Source: Propionicimonas sp. (GTDB lineage: Bacteria; Actinomycetota; Actinomycetes; Propionibacteriales; Propionibacteriaceae). Taken from it: DNA of 9,261 nucleotides. This document shows, piece after piece, positions 1 to 5,169 of the stretch. The notes below the pieces were generated by a model, which did no database searches, had not been told where the DNA came from, and saw only the letters and a program-made list of their open reading frames with translations. The stretch's first letter is position 1, and every line of letters begins with the position of its first letter. The stretch lies in contig JAVHXR010000028.1 of the NCBI GenBank assembly GCA_031119515.1, positions 4,098 to 13,358 on the forward strand, read 5' to 3'. The translations under genes and the position numbers were made by a program.

Positions 1-455
1 CCCTTGCCGTCATAGCCGCCGCGGGAGGTCTTGGCGATCACCGGCCACCCGGTCCGCTCGGCGAACGCGACCAGCTCTGCGGCGGACTGGACCACCTGGT
101 AGGCGGGGCACGGGATCCCGAGCTCGCTCAGCCGGTCCCGCATCACCACCTTGTCCTGGGCGTGCAGCAGGGCGTCCGGTCCTGGACGGACGGCCACGCC
201 GCGCGCCACCAGTTCGTGCAGGATCGGCGCCGGGACGTGCTCGTGGTCGAACGTCACCACGTCGCAGCCGGCGGCGAAGCCGAGGACGGTGCCGGGATCG
301 GTGTAGTCGCCGACGGTGACGTCGTGCACGACCTGGGCGGCGGAGACGTCCGGCCCCTCGGCCAGCAGCCTCACCCGGAGGCCGAGGCCGATCCCGGCGG
401 CATGCATCATCCGGGCCAGCTGGCCGCCGCCGATGATGCCGATGGTGGGAATCAC
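1..455 (-). CDS. purK: N5-carboxyaminoimidazole ribonucleotide synthase PurK, 5' part (runs off window)
   Basis: PurK is the ATP-grasp enzyme of de novo purine synthesis that converts AIR, ATP and bicarbonate to N5-CAIR in the cytosol; PurE then rearranges the product. The first 151 codons are present. They contain the N-terminal IGIIGGGQLARMM dinucleotide-fold motif (residues 5-17), TFDHEHVP (68-75), AQDK (99-102) and the start of the ATP-grasp loop, KTSRGGYDGK (142-151), all typical of PurK. The 3' end lies beyond position 1, so this is partial only because of the window edge. I chose the GTG at 455 because translation then begins directly at the conserved MIPTIGIIGGGQ, and a TANNNT hexamer sits 7 nt upstream, as expected for a leaderless transcript. 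A second in-frame GTG at 476 would add seven residues and cannot be excluded. No Shine-Dalgarno is seen for either. By synteny with other actinobacteria, purE probably follows off the left edge. Confidence 0.93.
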   Translation of the reverse strand, partial: MIPTIGIIGGGQLARMMHAAGIGLGLRVRLLAEGPDVSAAQVVHDVTVGDYTDPGTVLGFAAGCDVVTFDHEHVPAPILHELVARGVAVRPGPDALLHAQDKVVMRDRLSELGIPCPAYQVVQSAAELVAFAERTGWPVIAKTSRGGYDGK

Positions 456-462
456 GGGCGCC

Positions 463-468
463 AGCGTA
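463..468 (-). promoter_or_regulatory. candidate -10 box of purK (leaderless start)
   Basis: TACGCT matches the actinobacterial TANNNT -10 pattern and ends 7 nt before the GTG at 455. Transcription would then begin at or next to the start codon. No clear -35 hexamer is seen. This placement is the main reason for preferring GTG 455 over GTG 476. Confidence 0.4.
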
Positions 469-608
469 CTGGTCACCGGCCGGGCGGCCCCGGCCGCGCC
501 CACGACGGGCGGACGCACCCGGTCTCGAGGGTGGATGCCTGCGGCGCTGGTCCGGGCCTCGGGCGGGGCCGGGGGTCGCCCGGGTTCGCTGCCCCGGCGG
601 CACCGCTC

Positions 609-617
609 TGCGAAGAT
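609..617 (+). promoter_or_regulatory. candidate extended -10 of the peptidase E gene
   Basis: TGCGAAGAT is an extended -10 (TGN followed by a hexamer with A at position 2 and T at position 6). It ends 6 nt before the ATG at 624, again a leaderless spacing. The hexamer lacks the first T of TANNNT, so the match is weak. The 168 bp between purK and this gene show no other recognisable element. Confidence 0.3.
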
Positions 618-623
618 GGGCGC

Positions 624-1340
624 ATGACCACCCACATCGTCGCCATGGGGGGCGGCGGCTTCTCGATGTCGCAGTTCGGCGCCCCGACGAACCTCGACCG
701 GTACCTGCTGGAGTTGTCCGGCAAGCAGGCGCCGCTGGTCTGCTTCGCACCCACCGCCTCGGCCGATGACCCGCAGTACATCAACCGGTTCCTGCTCGCC
801 TACGGCACCCTGGGCGTGCGGACGATGGTGCTGAGCCTGTGGGACGGCGGGTCGGCCCGCTCGGTGGCGCGGCTGGCAGAGGCGGACGTCCTGCTGGTGG
901 GCGGCGGCCACACCGTGAACCTGGTGGCGCTGTGGGACGTGCACGGCGTCTCGCAGGCGGTCCGCGCGCTCGCGGCCAGGGGTGACGTGGTGCTGGCCGG
1001 GATCTCCGCCGGCGGCAACTGCTGGTACGAGGGCTGCATCACCGACTCCTTCGGCGACGTCCGTCCGTGGCACGGTGGCCTCGGCCTCGTTCGCGGCAGC
1101 TTCTGCCCGCACTTCGACGGCGAGGCCGAGCGCGCGCCGGTCTACACCGATGCCGTCGCCACCGGGGAGCTTCCGGCCGGCTATGCCGCCGACGACGGTG
1201 CCGCCGTCCACTACATCGACGGGGTGCCGACCAACTTCGTCGCCGAGGCCCGGGGCCAGCGGGTCTACCGGGTGATGCCGAGCGACCTGCCGACCGCTTC
1301 CGGGGTGCTCGTCGAGCCCCAGGAGATGACCCTCCTGTAG
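624..1340 (+). CDS. pepE: peptidase E, S51 family serine peptidase
   Basis: This 238-residue protein belongs to the S51 family, cytosolic serine peptidases related to the class I glutamine amidotransferase fold. Characterised Salmonella peptidase E cleaves N-terminal Asp-X dipeptides. Visible hallmarks are the Gly-rich N-terminus (MGGGGF, 8-13), FAPTAS (41-46), VGGGHTVNL (92-100), the nucleophile elbow GISAGGNCW (126-134) with Ser128, the following TDSFGD acidic segment (140-145), and PHFDGE (162-167) with candidate catalytic His163. The length is typical. The start at 624 places the conserved beta strand HIVAMGGGG right after the Met; longer in-frame upstream reading has no family resemblance. 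No signal peptide is present. The gene stands alone, divergent from purK and convergent with the GtrA gene. The aspartyl-dipeptidase specificity is inferred from the family; this branch is annotated broadly as S51 or peptidase E. Confidence 0.93.
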   Translation: MTTHIVAMGGGGFSMSQFGAPTNLDRYLLELSGKQAPLVCFAPTASADDPQYINRFLLAYGTLGVRTMVLSLWDGGSARSVARLAEADVLLVGGGHTVNLVALWDVHGVSQAVRALAARGDVVLAGISAGGNCWYEGCITDSFGDVRPWHGGLGLVRGSFCPHFDGEAERAPVYTDAVATGELPAGYAADDGAAVHYIDGVPTNFVAEARGQRVYRVMPSDLPTASGVLVEPQEMTLL

Positions 1341-1395
1341 CCCCACCCGGCACCCGGGCCGGCCCGCCGCCGCCATGGGCGCTGCCTGCCCCGCT

Positions 1396-1455
1396 CACCG
1401 ACAGCCGGCTCTCACCACCGACAGCCAGCCCTCCTCACCGACAGCCAGCCCCTGG
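1396..1455 (+). repeat. three tandem copies of a 20-bp repeat
   Basis: Copies begin at 1396, 1416 and 1436. Each starts with CACCGACAGCC followed by A/G and GC; the first 15 bases of copies 2 and 3 are identical (CACCGACAGCCAGCC), and the last 5 bases vary. The period is exactly 20 bp. The array lies in the gene-free stretch 1341-1577 between the convergent peptidase E and GtrA genes. The unit is not a multiple of three and no coding role is evident. Its origin is unknown. Confidence 0.75.
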
Positions 1456-1459
1456 GGCG

Positions 1460-1553
1460 TGGCCCTCGACGACCGTGGCCTCGTCGCCGAGCAGGGCCGC
1501 GACGATGTCGCCGTTGTCGGCGGTCGGCTGCCCCAGGCTGGCCCTCGACGACC
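1460..1553 (+). repeat. pair of perfect 15-bp direct repeats, 79 bp apart
   Basis: TGGCCCTCGACGACC occurs at 1460-1474 and again, identically, at 1539-1553. One base before each copy is an 8-mer, in opposite orientation at the two sites: CCTGGGGC at 1451-1458 and its reverse complement GCCCCAGG at 1530-1537. A shorter partial copy (GGCCCTCGA) follows at 1560-1568. The 64 bp between the repeats carry most of the LexA-like reading frame on the opposite strand. Flanking direct repeats are compatible with an insertion or a repeat-mediated rearrangement, but no transposase end is recognisable. Confidence 0.7.
1468..1530 (-). pseudogene. LexA-like fragment (21 codons of the S24 peptidase core)
   Basis: On the minus strand this stretch reads QPTADNGDIVAALLGDEATV plus one Val. 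From memory this matches actinobacterial LexA just before and into the catalytic-lysine segment, where the usual wording is ADNGDIVAAMIDGEATVK. About 13 of 20 residues appear identical, and the differences M/L and I/L are conservative. The catalytic Lys that should follow EATV is replaced by Val, and reading continues into the 15-bp direct repeat and then unrelated sequence. Neither side resembles LexA in any frame, and no start codon or ribosome site is associated. I read it as a non-functional scrap of a lexA-like gene in the spacer downstream of the GtrA gene. Chance similarity in a GC-rich antisense frame is the alternative. The alignment rests on recall, not on a search. Confidence 0.4.
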
Positions 1554-1577
1554 CGGGCCGGCCCTCGATCGGCGGGG

Positions 1578-1994
1578 TCAGCGGAAGATCAGCGTCCGCT
1601 GCACCACGAAGTTGACCGTCGTCGCCACCCCCTGGGCGATCACGAAGCCGACCGTCTGGGCGGCCAGAACACTGCCGGTCAGCCCCAGCAGCCACGGGTA
1701 GAGGACGGCGAACAACCCCACCTGGACGGCGAAGGTGAGCGCGTAGAGCGCCACCACGGCGGCGAACCGGCGCTTGCTCGGACCGGCCTGGAAGGTCCAA
1801 CGCCGGTTGATCAGGTAGGCGGTCGTGGTGCCGGCGACGAAGGACAGCGCCTTCGCCAGGTTGTGGTCGAGCCCCCACGCCATCAGGGCGACGAGCAGCC
1901 CGTAGTCCACGACCGCGGAAAGCCCGCCGGTGACGACGAACCTCAGCAACTGGGTCCCCAGCGGCAGCCGGCCGGACCCCTCGGTGGCCGTCAC
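1578..1994 (-). CDS. GtrA-family small membrane protein
   Basis: This 138-residue protein fits the GtrA family (about 120-150 aa, four transmembrane helices), best known for proposed flipping of polyprenyl-phosphate-linked sugars across the membrane in glycan modification. Helices are visible at about residues 17-40, 46-63, 77-100 and 108-130. The family signature FVVTGGLSAVVDYGLL lies at 19-34 and AYLINRRWTFQ at 59-69, with a basic cytoplasmic loop SKRRF at 73-77 and a C-terminal NFVVQRTLIFR. Start: GTG at 1994, whose GTGA overlaps the stop of the PH-domain gene, indicating translational coupling as last gene of the birA operon. A membrane protein of this type lies near birA in M. tuberculosis too (Rv3277, from memory). 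The lipid substrate cannot be told from sequence; a polyprenyl-phosphate sugar is a family-level inference. Confidence 0.9.
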   Translation of the reverse strand: MTATEGSGRLPLGTQLLRFVVTGGLSAVVDYGLLVALMAWGLDHNLAKALSFVAGTTTAYLINRRWTFQAGPSKRRFAAVVALYALTFAVQVGLFAVLYPWLLGLTGSVLAAQTVGFVIAQGVATTVNFVVQRTLIFR

Positions 1995-2518
1995 TCGCCC
2001 GCGTCCGGCGGCAACTGGCGCTCCAGGGTGTCCTGGGCGAAGAGCAACTCGGTCATCAGGACGTGCACCCGCTCGACGTCGGGGATGTCGTCCAGCTCCA
2101 CCGGCGCCTCCGCGGCCGTGGTCAGGACCAGCGTCCCGCAGCCCAGCATCCGGTCCAGCAGGCTGCGGGCGTAGGACACGTTGTTGATCCGGCTCAGCGG
2201 GAGGTCGTGGCCGGTCTTGTGGATGATCCCGCGGCGGGTGATGATCCTGCGGTTCGTGAGCGTGTAGGTGGTGGTCAGCCAGCGCAGGTAGGGCACGACC
2301 ACCCACGCGAGCAGGACGATGCCCGCCAGCGCGAACTCTGCCCACCCGGCCCACGGCTGCCAGGACGGCGGGATCGCCGCCAGCCCGATGCCGGAGGCGA
2401 CCGCCACGACCAGCAGCACGAGGGTGGGGGCCACCAGCGCCTTGCCGTGGGTGCGCAGGTGCAGCACCTCGACCTCGTCGGCACCGAGGAACTTGGCTGG
2501 CAGACCCACGCCGTCCAT
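1991..2518 (-). CDS. two-TM membrane protein with bacterial PH domain (YdbS/bPH2 type)
   Basis: This 175-residue protein has a short cytoplasmic N-terminus (E15-VEVLHLRTHGK), two transmembrane helices at about 28-49 and 59-80, and then a bacterial PH-like domain (PF03703 type) from about 82 to 160. The domain opens with the characteristic TTTYTLTNRRIITRRGII (82-99), followed by DLPLSRINNVSY (105-116) and LGCGTLVLTT (125-134). The molecular role of this family is not established; membrane-anchored bPH2 domains are thought to be scaffolds at the membrane. It starts at ATG 2518, 23 bp after the birA stop, and its stop overlaps the GtrA start. It is therefore the middle gene of birA-PH-GtrA. The same type of protein lies next to birA in mycobacteria (Rv3278c, from memory), so the linkage is old. 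Confidence 0.9.
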   Translation of the reverse strand: MDGVGLPAKFLGADEVEVLHLRTHGKALVAPTLVLLVVAVASGIGLAAIPPSWQPWAGWAEFALAGIVLLAWVVVPYLRWLTTTYTLTNRRIITRRGIIHKTGHDLPLSRINNVSYARSLLDRMLGCGTLVLTTAAEAPVELDDIPDVERVHVLMTELLFAQDTLERQLPPDAGE

Positions 2519-2541
2519 CGTTCCACATCGCGCCTACGGCA

Positions 2542-3312
2542 TCAGCGCAGGTGCCAGACGTCCCCCGCGGAGAAGGCGCGCGTCCCGGACGCGGTGCGGA
2601 CCAGCAGCCGGCCTTCGGCGTCCACCCCGACCGCTGCGCCCTCGGGGGCGTCGCCAGGCGACAGCTCGACCCGGACGGTCCGCCCCACCGTGTCGCAGGC
2701 GGCGGCGTACGCCTCCCGCAGGTCCTCCCCAGCCAGCCACCGGCCGTACCAGGCGTCGAAGGCGAGCAGGACCGCCCTCGCCACTTCTGCCGGGGAGGCC
2801 GTCGAGCCCTCGATCGCCAGCGAGGTGGCGGTCGGGACCGGCAGGTCTGCCTCGGCCAGCAGGGTGTTGATCCCCATCCCGACCACCGCCGCCGGCTCGG
2901 CGGACTCGACCCGCTCGGCGAGGATGCCGCACACCTTGCGACCCCCGATCAGCACGTCGTTCGGCCACTTCAGCCGGGCATCCACACCACCGGCCGCGCG
3001 TAGCCCGTCCACCACCGCCAACCCGGCCAGCAGCGGAAGCCACAGCCACCGCTGGGCCGGCACCGCCGGCGGTCGCAGCAGCACGGAGACCGCGAGCGAC
3101 GCACCCGGCGGCGCGGTCCAGACCCGCGCGAACCGTCCGCGCCCGGCGGTCTGGTGGTCTGCCACCAGGACCAGGCCGGACGGCGCGCCGGCTCGGGCGA
3201 GCGCGGCGAGGTCGGCGTTGGTCGAACCGGACTCGGCCACCGTCCTCACCTGGGTCCAGCGCCGGGTGCCCAGTTCGCGCGCCAGCCAGCCTTCGTCAAC
3301 GAGTGGGTCCAC
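2542..3312 (-). CDS. birA: biotin--[acetyl-CoA-carboxylase] ligase BirA (monofunctional)
   Basis: This 256-residue ligase activates biotin with ATP to biotinyl-5'-AMP and transfers it to the lysine of biotin carboxyl carrier domains, here presumably the alpha subunit that partners AccD5. Visible motifs are ESGSTNADL (27-35), the biotin/ATP loop DHQTAGRGRFARVW (52-65), SLAVSVLLRP (72-81), and LKWPNDVLIGGRKVCGILAE (114-133) with the catalytic-type Lys115. A small C-terminal SH3-like part ends the protein (SAGDVWHLR). There is no N-terminal helix-turn-helix, so it is a class I ligase without the E. coli repressor function. Start: GTG at 3312, which gives the normal length; a TANNNT box lies 8 nt upstream. 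The open frame extends much further upstream through the antisense of accD5, but only by GC bias. It is first gene of birA-PH-GtrA and divergent from accD5. Confidence 0.95.
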   Translation of the reverse strand: MDPLVDEGWLARELGTRRWTQVRTVAESGSTNADLAALARAGAPSGLVLVADHQTAGRGRFARVWTAPPGASLAVSVLLRPPAVPAQRWLWLPLLAGLAVVDGLRAAGGVDARLKWPNDVLIGGRKVCGILAERVESAEPAAVVGMGINTLLAEADLPVPTATSLAIEGSTASPAEVARAVLLAFDAWYGRWLAGEDLREAYAAACDTVGRTVRVELSPGDAPEGAAVGVDAEGRLLVRTASGTRAFSAGDVWHLR

Positions 3313-3320
3313 GGACGCAC

Positions 3321-3326
3321 ACCCTA
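3321..3326 (-). promoter_or_regulatory. candidate -10 box of birA
   Basis: TAGGGT on the minus strand ends 8 nt before the GTG at 3312, so transcription would start at or within two bases of the start codon. No convincing -35 is seen. The whole birA-accD5 spacer is only 48 bp (3313-3360), so this box and the accD5 box must share it. Confidence 0.45.
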
Positions 3327-3348
3327 TGCCGCGTGCGCCGATCCCCTC

Positions 3349-3354
3349 TATCGT
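3349..3354 (+). promoter_or_regulatory. candidate -10 box of the accD5 operon
   Basis: TATCGT ends exactly 6 nt before the ATG at 3361, the spacing expected when the A of ATG is the transcription start (leaderless mRNA). No Shine-Dalgarno precedes the ATG, which fits. It faces the birA box, with 22 bp between the two hexamers, so polymerase at one promoter should hinder the other. Confidence 0.5.
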
Positions 3355-3360
3355 CGGCAC

Positions 3361-4935
3361 ATGGGGATCGACATCCACACCACAGCGGGGAAGCTGGCAG
3401 ACCTCTCGGCCCGTCGTGATGAGGCGTTCAATCCCGGTTCGGCTGCCGCCGTCGAGAAGGTGCACGCGCAGGGGAAGATGACCGCCCGCGAACGCGTCCT
3501 CGCGCTGCTGGACGAGGGCAGCTTCGCCGAGTTCGACAGGTTCTCCCGCCACCGCTCGCAGGCCTTCGGGATGGCCGACCGGCGTCCCTATACCGACGGC
3601 GTGGTGACCGGCGTCGGCGCCATCCACGGCCGCCCGGTCTGCGTCTTCAGCCAGGACGTGACGCTGTTCGGCGGCGCCCTCGGCGAGGTCTACGGCGAGA
3701 AGATCGTCAAGATCATCGACTTCGCCATCAAGACCGGCTGCCCGATCATCGGCATCAACGAGGGCGGCGGCGCCCGGATCCAGGAGGGCGTGGTCTCGCT
3801 CGACCTGTACTCCCAGATCTTCCGGCGCAACACCCTCGCCTCCGGCGTCATCCCCCAGATCTCGCTCATCATGGGGGCCGCCGCCGGCGGCCACGTCTAC
3901 TCCCCGGCGCTGACAGACTTCGTCGTGATGGTCGACCAGACCTCGCAGATGTTCATCACCGGCCCGGCCGTGATCAAGACGGTCACCGGCGAGGACGTCA
4001 CGATGGAGGAGCTCGGCGGCGGACGCACCCACTCCACCAGGTCCGGCAACTCCCACTACCTGGCCGCCGACGAGGCGGACGCCATCGAGTTCGTCCGCGA
4101 GCTGCTCACCTACCTGCCCCAGAACAACCTCGAGGACCCTCCGGTCTTCGACGAGGTCGAGGCCGACCTGACCTTCACCGACCACGACCGGGTGCTCGAC
4201 ACGATCATCCCGGACTCCCCCAACCAGCCCTACGACATGCACGAGGTGATCCGGCGCGTCCTGGACGACGACGAGTTCCTCGAGGTGCACCAGTTGTTCG
4301 CCCCGAACATCGTCTGCGGGTTCGGACGGGTGGAGGGCCGGGCGATCGGCGTGGTCGCCAACCAGCCGCTGGTGTATGCCGGCTGCCTCGACATCAAGGC
4401 CTCGGAGAAGGCGGCTCGGTTCGTCCGGACCTGTGACGCCTTCAACATCCCGATCCTGACTTTCGTGGACGTCCCCGGCTTCCTGCCCGGCACCGAGCAG
4501 GAGTGGGACGGCATCATCCACCGGGGGGCGAAGCTGATCTACGCCTACGCCGAGGCGACCGTCCCGCTGGTGACCGTGATCACCCGGAAGGCGTACGGAG
4601 GCGCGTACTGCGTGATGGCGTCCAAGCCGCTGGGTGCCGACGTCAACCTGGCCTGGCCGACCGCCCAGATCGCGGTGATGGGAGCGGAGGGCGCGGTCAA
4701 CATCCTGTACCGCCGGGAACTCGCCGACGCCGAGGATCCGGCCGCGCGCCGCACCGAGCTGATCGACGAGTACAACGACGAACTCGCCAATCCCTACGTG
4801 GCCGCCGAGCGCGGCTACGTCGACAAGGTGATCTTCCCCCACGAGACCAGGGCCCAGGTGATCCGGGTGCTGCGGCTGCTGCGTACCAAGCGGCAGCAGT
4901 TGCCGCCGAAGAAGCACGGGAACATCCCGCTGTGA
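3361..4935 (+). CDS. accD5: acyl-CoA carboxylase carboxyltransferase (beta) subunit, AccD5/PccB type
   Basis: This 524-residue protein is the carboxyltransferase subunit that moves CO2 from carboxybiotin on the alpha subunit to acetyl- or propionyl-CoA, giving malonyl- or methylmalonyl-CoA. It has the two crotonase-fold halves. The N half carries GGGARIQEG (135-143) and the oxyanion loop AAAGGHVYSPALTDF (173-187). The C half carries FVDVPGFLPGTEQ, the second oxyanion loop KAYGGAYCVM (410-419), AWPTAQIAVMGAEGAVNIL and the conserved tail PPKKHGNIPL. Cys417 aligns, from memory, with the Asp422 position that tunes acyl-CoA choice in Streptomyces PccB; mycobacterial AccD5 also has Cys there. It resembles AccD5 more than the propionibacterial transcarboxylase 12S subunit. 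The ATG at 3361 is the family-consistent start. Its stop overlaps accE5. The biotinylated alpha subunit is not in the window. Confidence 0.95.
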   Translation: MGIDIHTTAGKLADLSARRDEAFNPGSAAAVEKVHAQGKMTARERVLALLDEGSFAEFDRFSRHRSQAFGMADRRPYTDGVVTGVGAIHGRPVCVFSQDVTLFGGALGEVYGEKIVKIIDFAIKTGCPIIGINEGGGARIQEGVVSLDLYSQIFRRNTLASGVIPQISLIMGAAAGGHVYSPALTDFVVMVDQTSQMFITGPAVIKTVTGEDVTMEELGGGRTHSTRSGNSHYLAADEADAIEFVRELLTYLPQNNLEDPPVFDEVEADLTFTDHDRVLDTIIPDSPNQPYDMHEVIRRVLDDDEFLEVHQLFAPNIVCGFGRVEGRAIGVVANQPLVYAGCLDIKASEKAARFVRTCDAFNIPILTFVDVPGFLPGTEQEWDGIIHRGAKLIYAYAEATVPLVTVITRKAYGGAYCVMASKPLGADVNLAWPTAQIAVMGAEGAVNILYRRELADAEDPAARRTELIDEYNDELANPYVAAERGYVDKVIFPHETRAQVIRVLRLLRTKRQQLPPKKHGNIPL

Positions 4936-5156
4936 CCGGCGACAACAGCGACCGGTGGGAGGTGACGGCGGGGCACCCGACCGATGCCGAACTCGCCGCG
5001 GTCACCGCCGTCCTGGTCGCGCTGCGCCGCGGTCGACCCGACCCGCACGCACCGGCCGCCGGCACCCTTGCCGGCGGTTGGCGGTCGTACTGGCACACCG
5101 TGCGGACCCCGCTCGTCCCGGGCCACGAGGCCTGGCGCTCCAGCTTCAGACGATGA
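4932..5156 (+). CDS. accE5: acyl-CoA carboxylase epsilon subunit
   Basis: This 74-residue protein matches the actinobacterial acyl-CoA carboxylase epsilon family, small subunits that tighten the alpha-beta complex and stimulate activity. The defining segment is GHPTDAELAAVTAVLVAL (about residues 14-31), a predicted helix also found in S. coelicolor PccE and M. tuberculosis AccE5. A Gly/Pro/Ala-rich linker follows, and then a Trp-rich C-terminal part (GGWRSYWHTVRTPL). The GTG at 4932 overlaps the accD5 stop (GTGA), so the two subunits are translationally coupled, as expected for partners in one complex. Codon use is like that of its neighbours. The family is defined by position and this short helix rather than by overall similarity; the location directly after accD5 makes the call firm. 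Confidence 0.9.
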   Translation: MTGDNSDRWEVTAGHPTDAELAAVTAVLVALRRGRPDPHAPAAGTLAGGWRSYWHTVRTPLVPGHEAWRSSFRR

Positions 5157-5157
5157 G

Positions 5158-5163
5158 AAAGGA
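5158..5163 (+). promoter_or_regulatory. Shine-Dalgarno of the DUF937 gene
   Basis: AAAGGA lies 6 nt before the ATG at 5170, directly after the accE5 stop. It is the clearest ribosome-binding site in the window and fixes this start. Every other gene here either overlaps its upstream neighbour, has a leaderless-type start, or lacks an obvious site. Confidence 0.65.
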
Positions 5164-5169
5164 CACGCC

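Noticed and set aside
162..623. N-terminal extension of peptidase E by 154 codons
   Set aside because: The extension is antisense to purK, has no similarity to S51 peptidases, and the ATG at 624 gives the usual length and N-terminus.
1347..1365. Small GC hairpin or palindrome (CCGGC/GCCGG; GGGCCGGCCC) after the peptidase E stop as a terminator
   Set aside because: The stem is only about 5 bp in very GC-rich DNA with no T-run, which is expected by chance.
2063..3481. A 472-codon plus-strand open frame opposite the PH-domain gene and birA
   Set aside because: No domain motifs, Ser/Arg/Pro-rich, and it would cover the birA/accD5 promoter region. The minus-strand genes explain the DNA.
2542..4917. 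A long minus-strand open frame (over 700 codons) running from birA through the antisense of accD5
   Set aside because: Only the first-discussed birA part has family motifs. The upstream part is His/Asp/Val/Gly-rich low-complexity translation typical of the antisense of a GC-rich gene, and accD5 is certain on the plus strand.
3361..4935. 12S subunit of propionibacterial methylmalonyl-CoA transcarboxylase as the identity of the beta subunit
   Set aside because: The AccD5-type tail PPKKHGNIPL, the adjacent epsilon subunit gene and the birA divergence fit an acyl-CoA carboxylase; the 12S protein, as recalled, differs in the GGSYLAM and tail segments.
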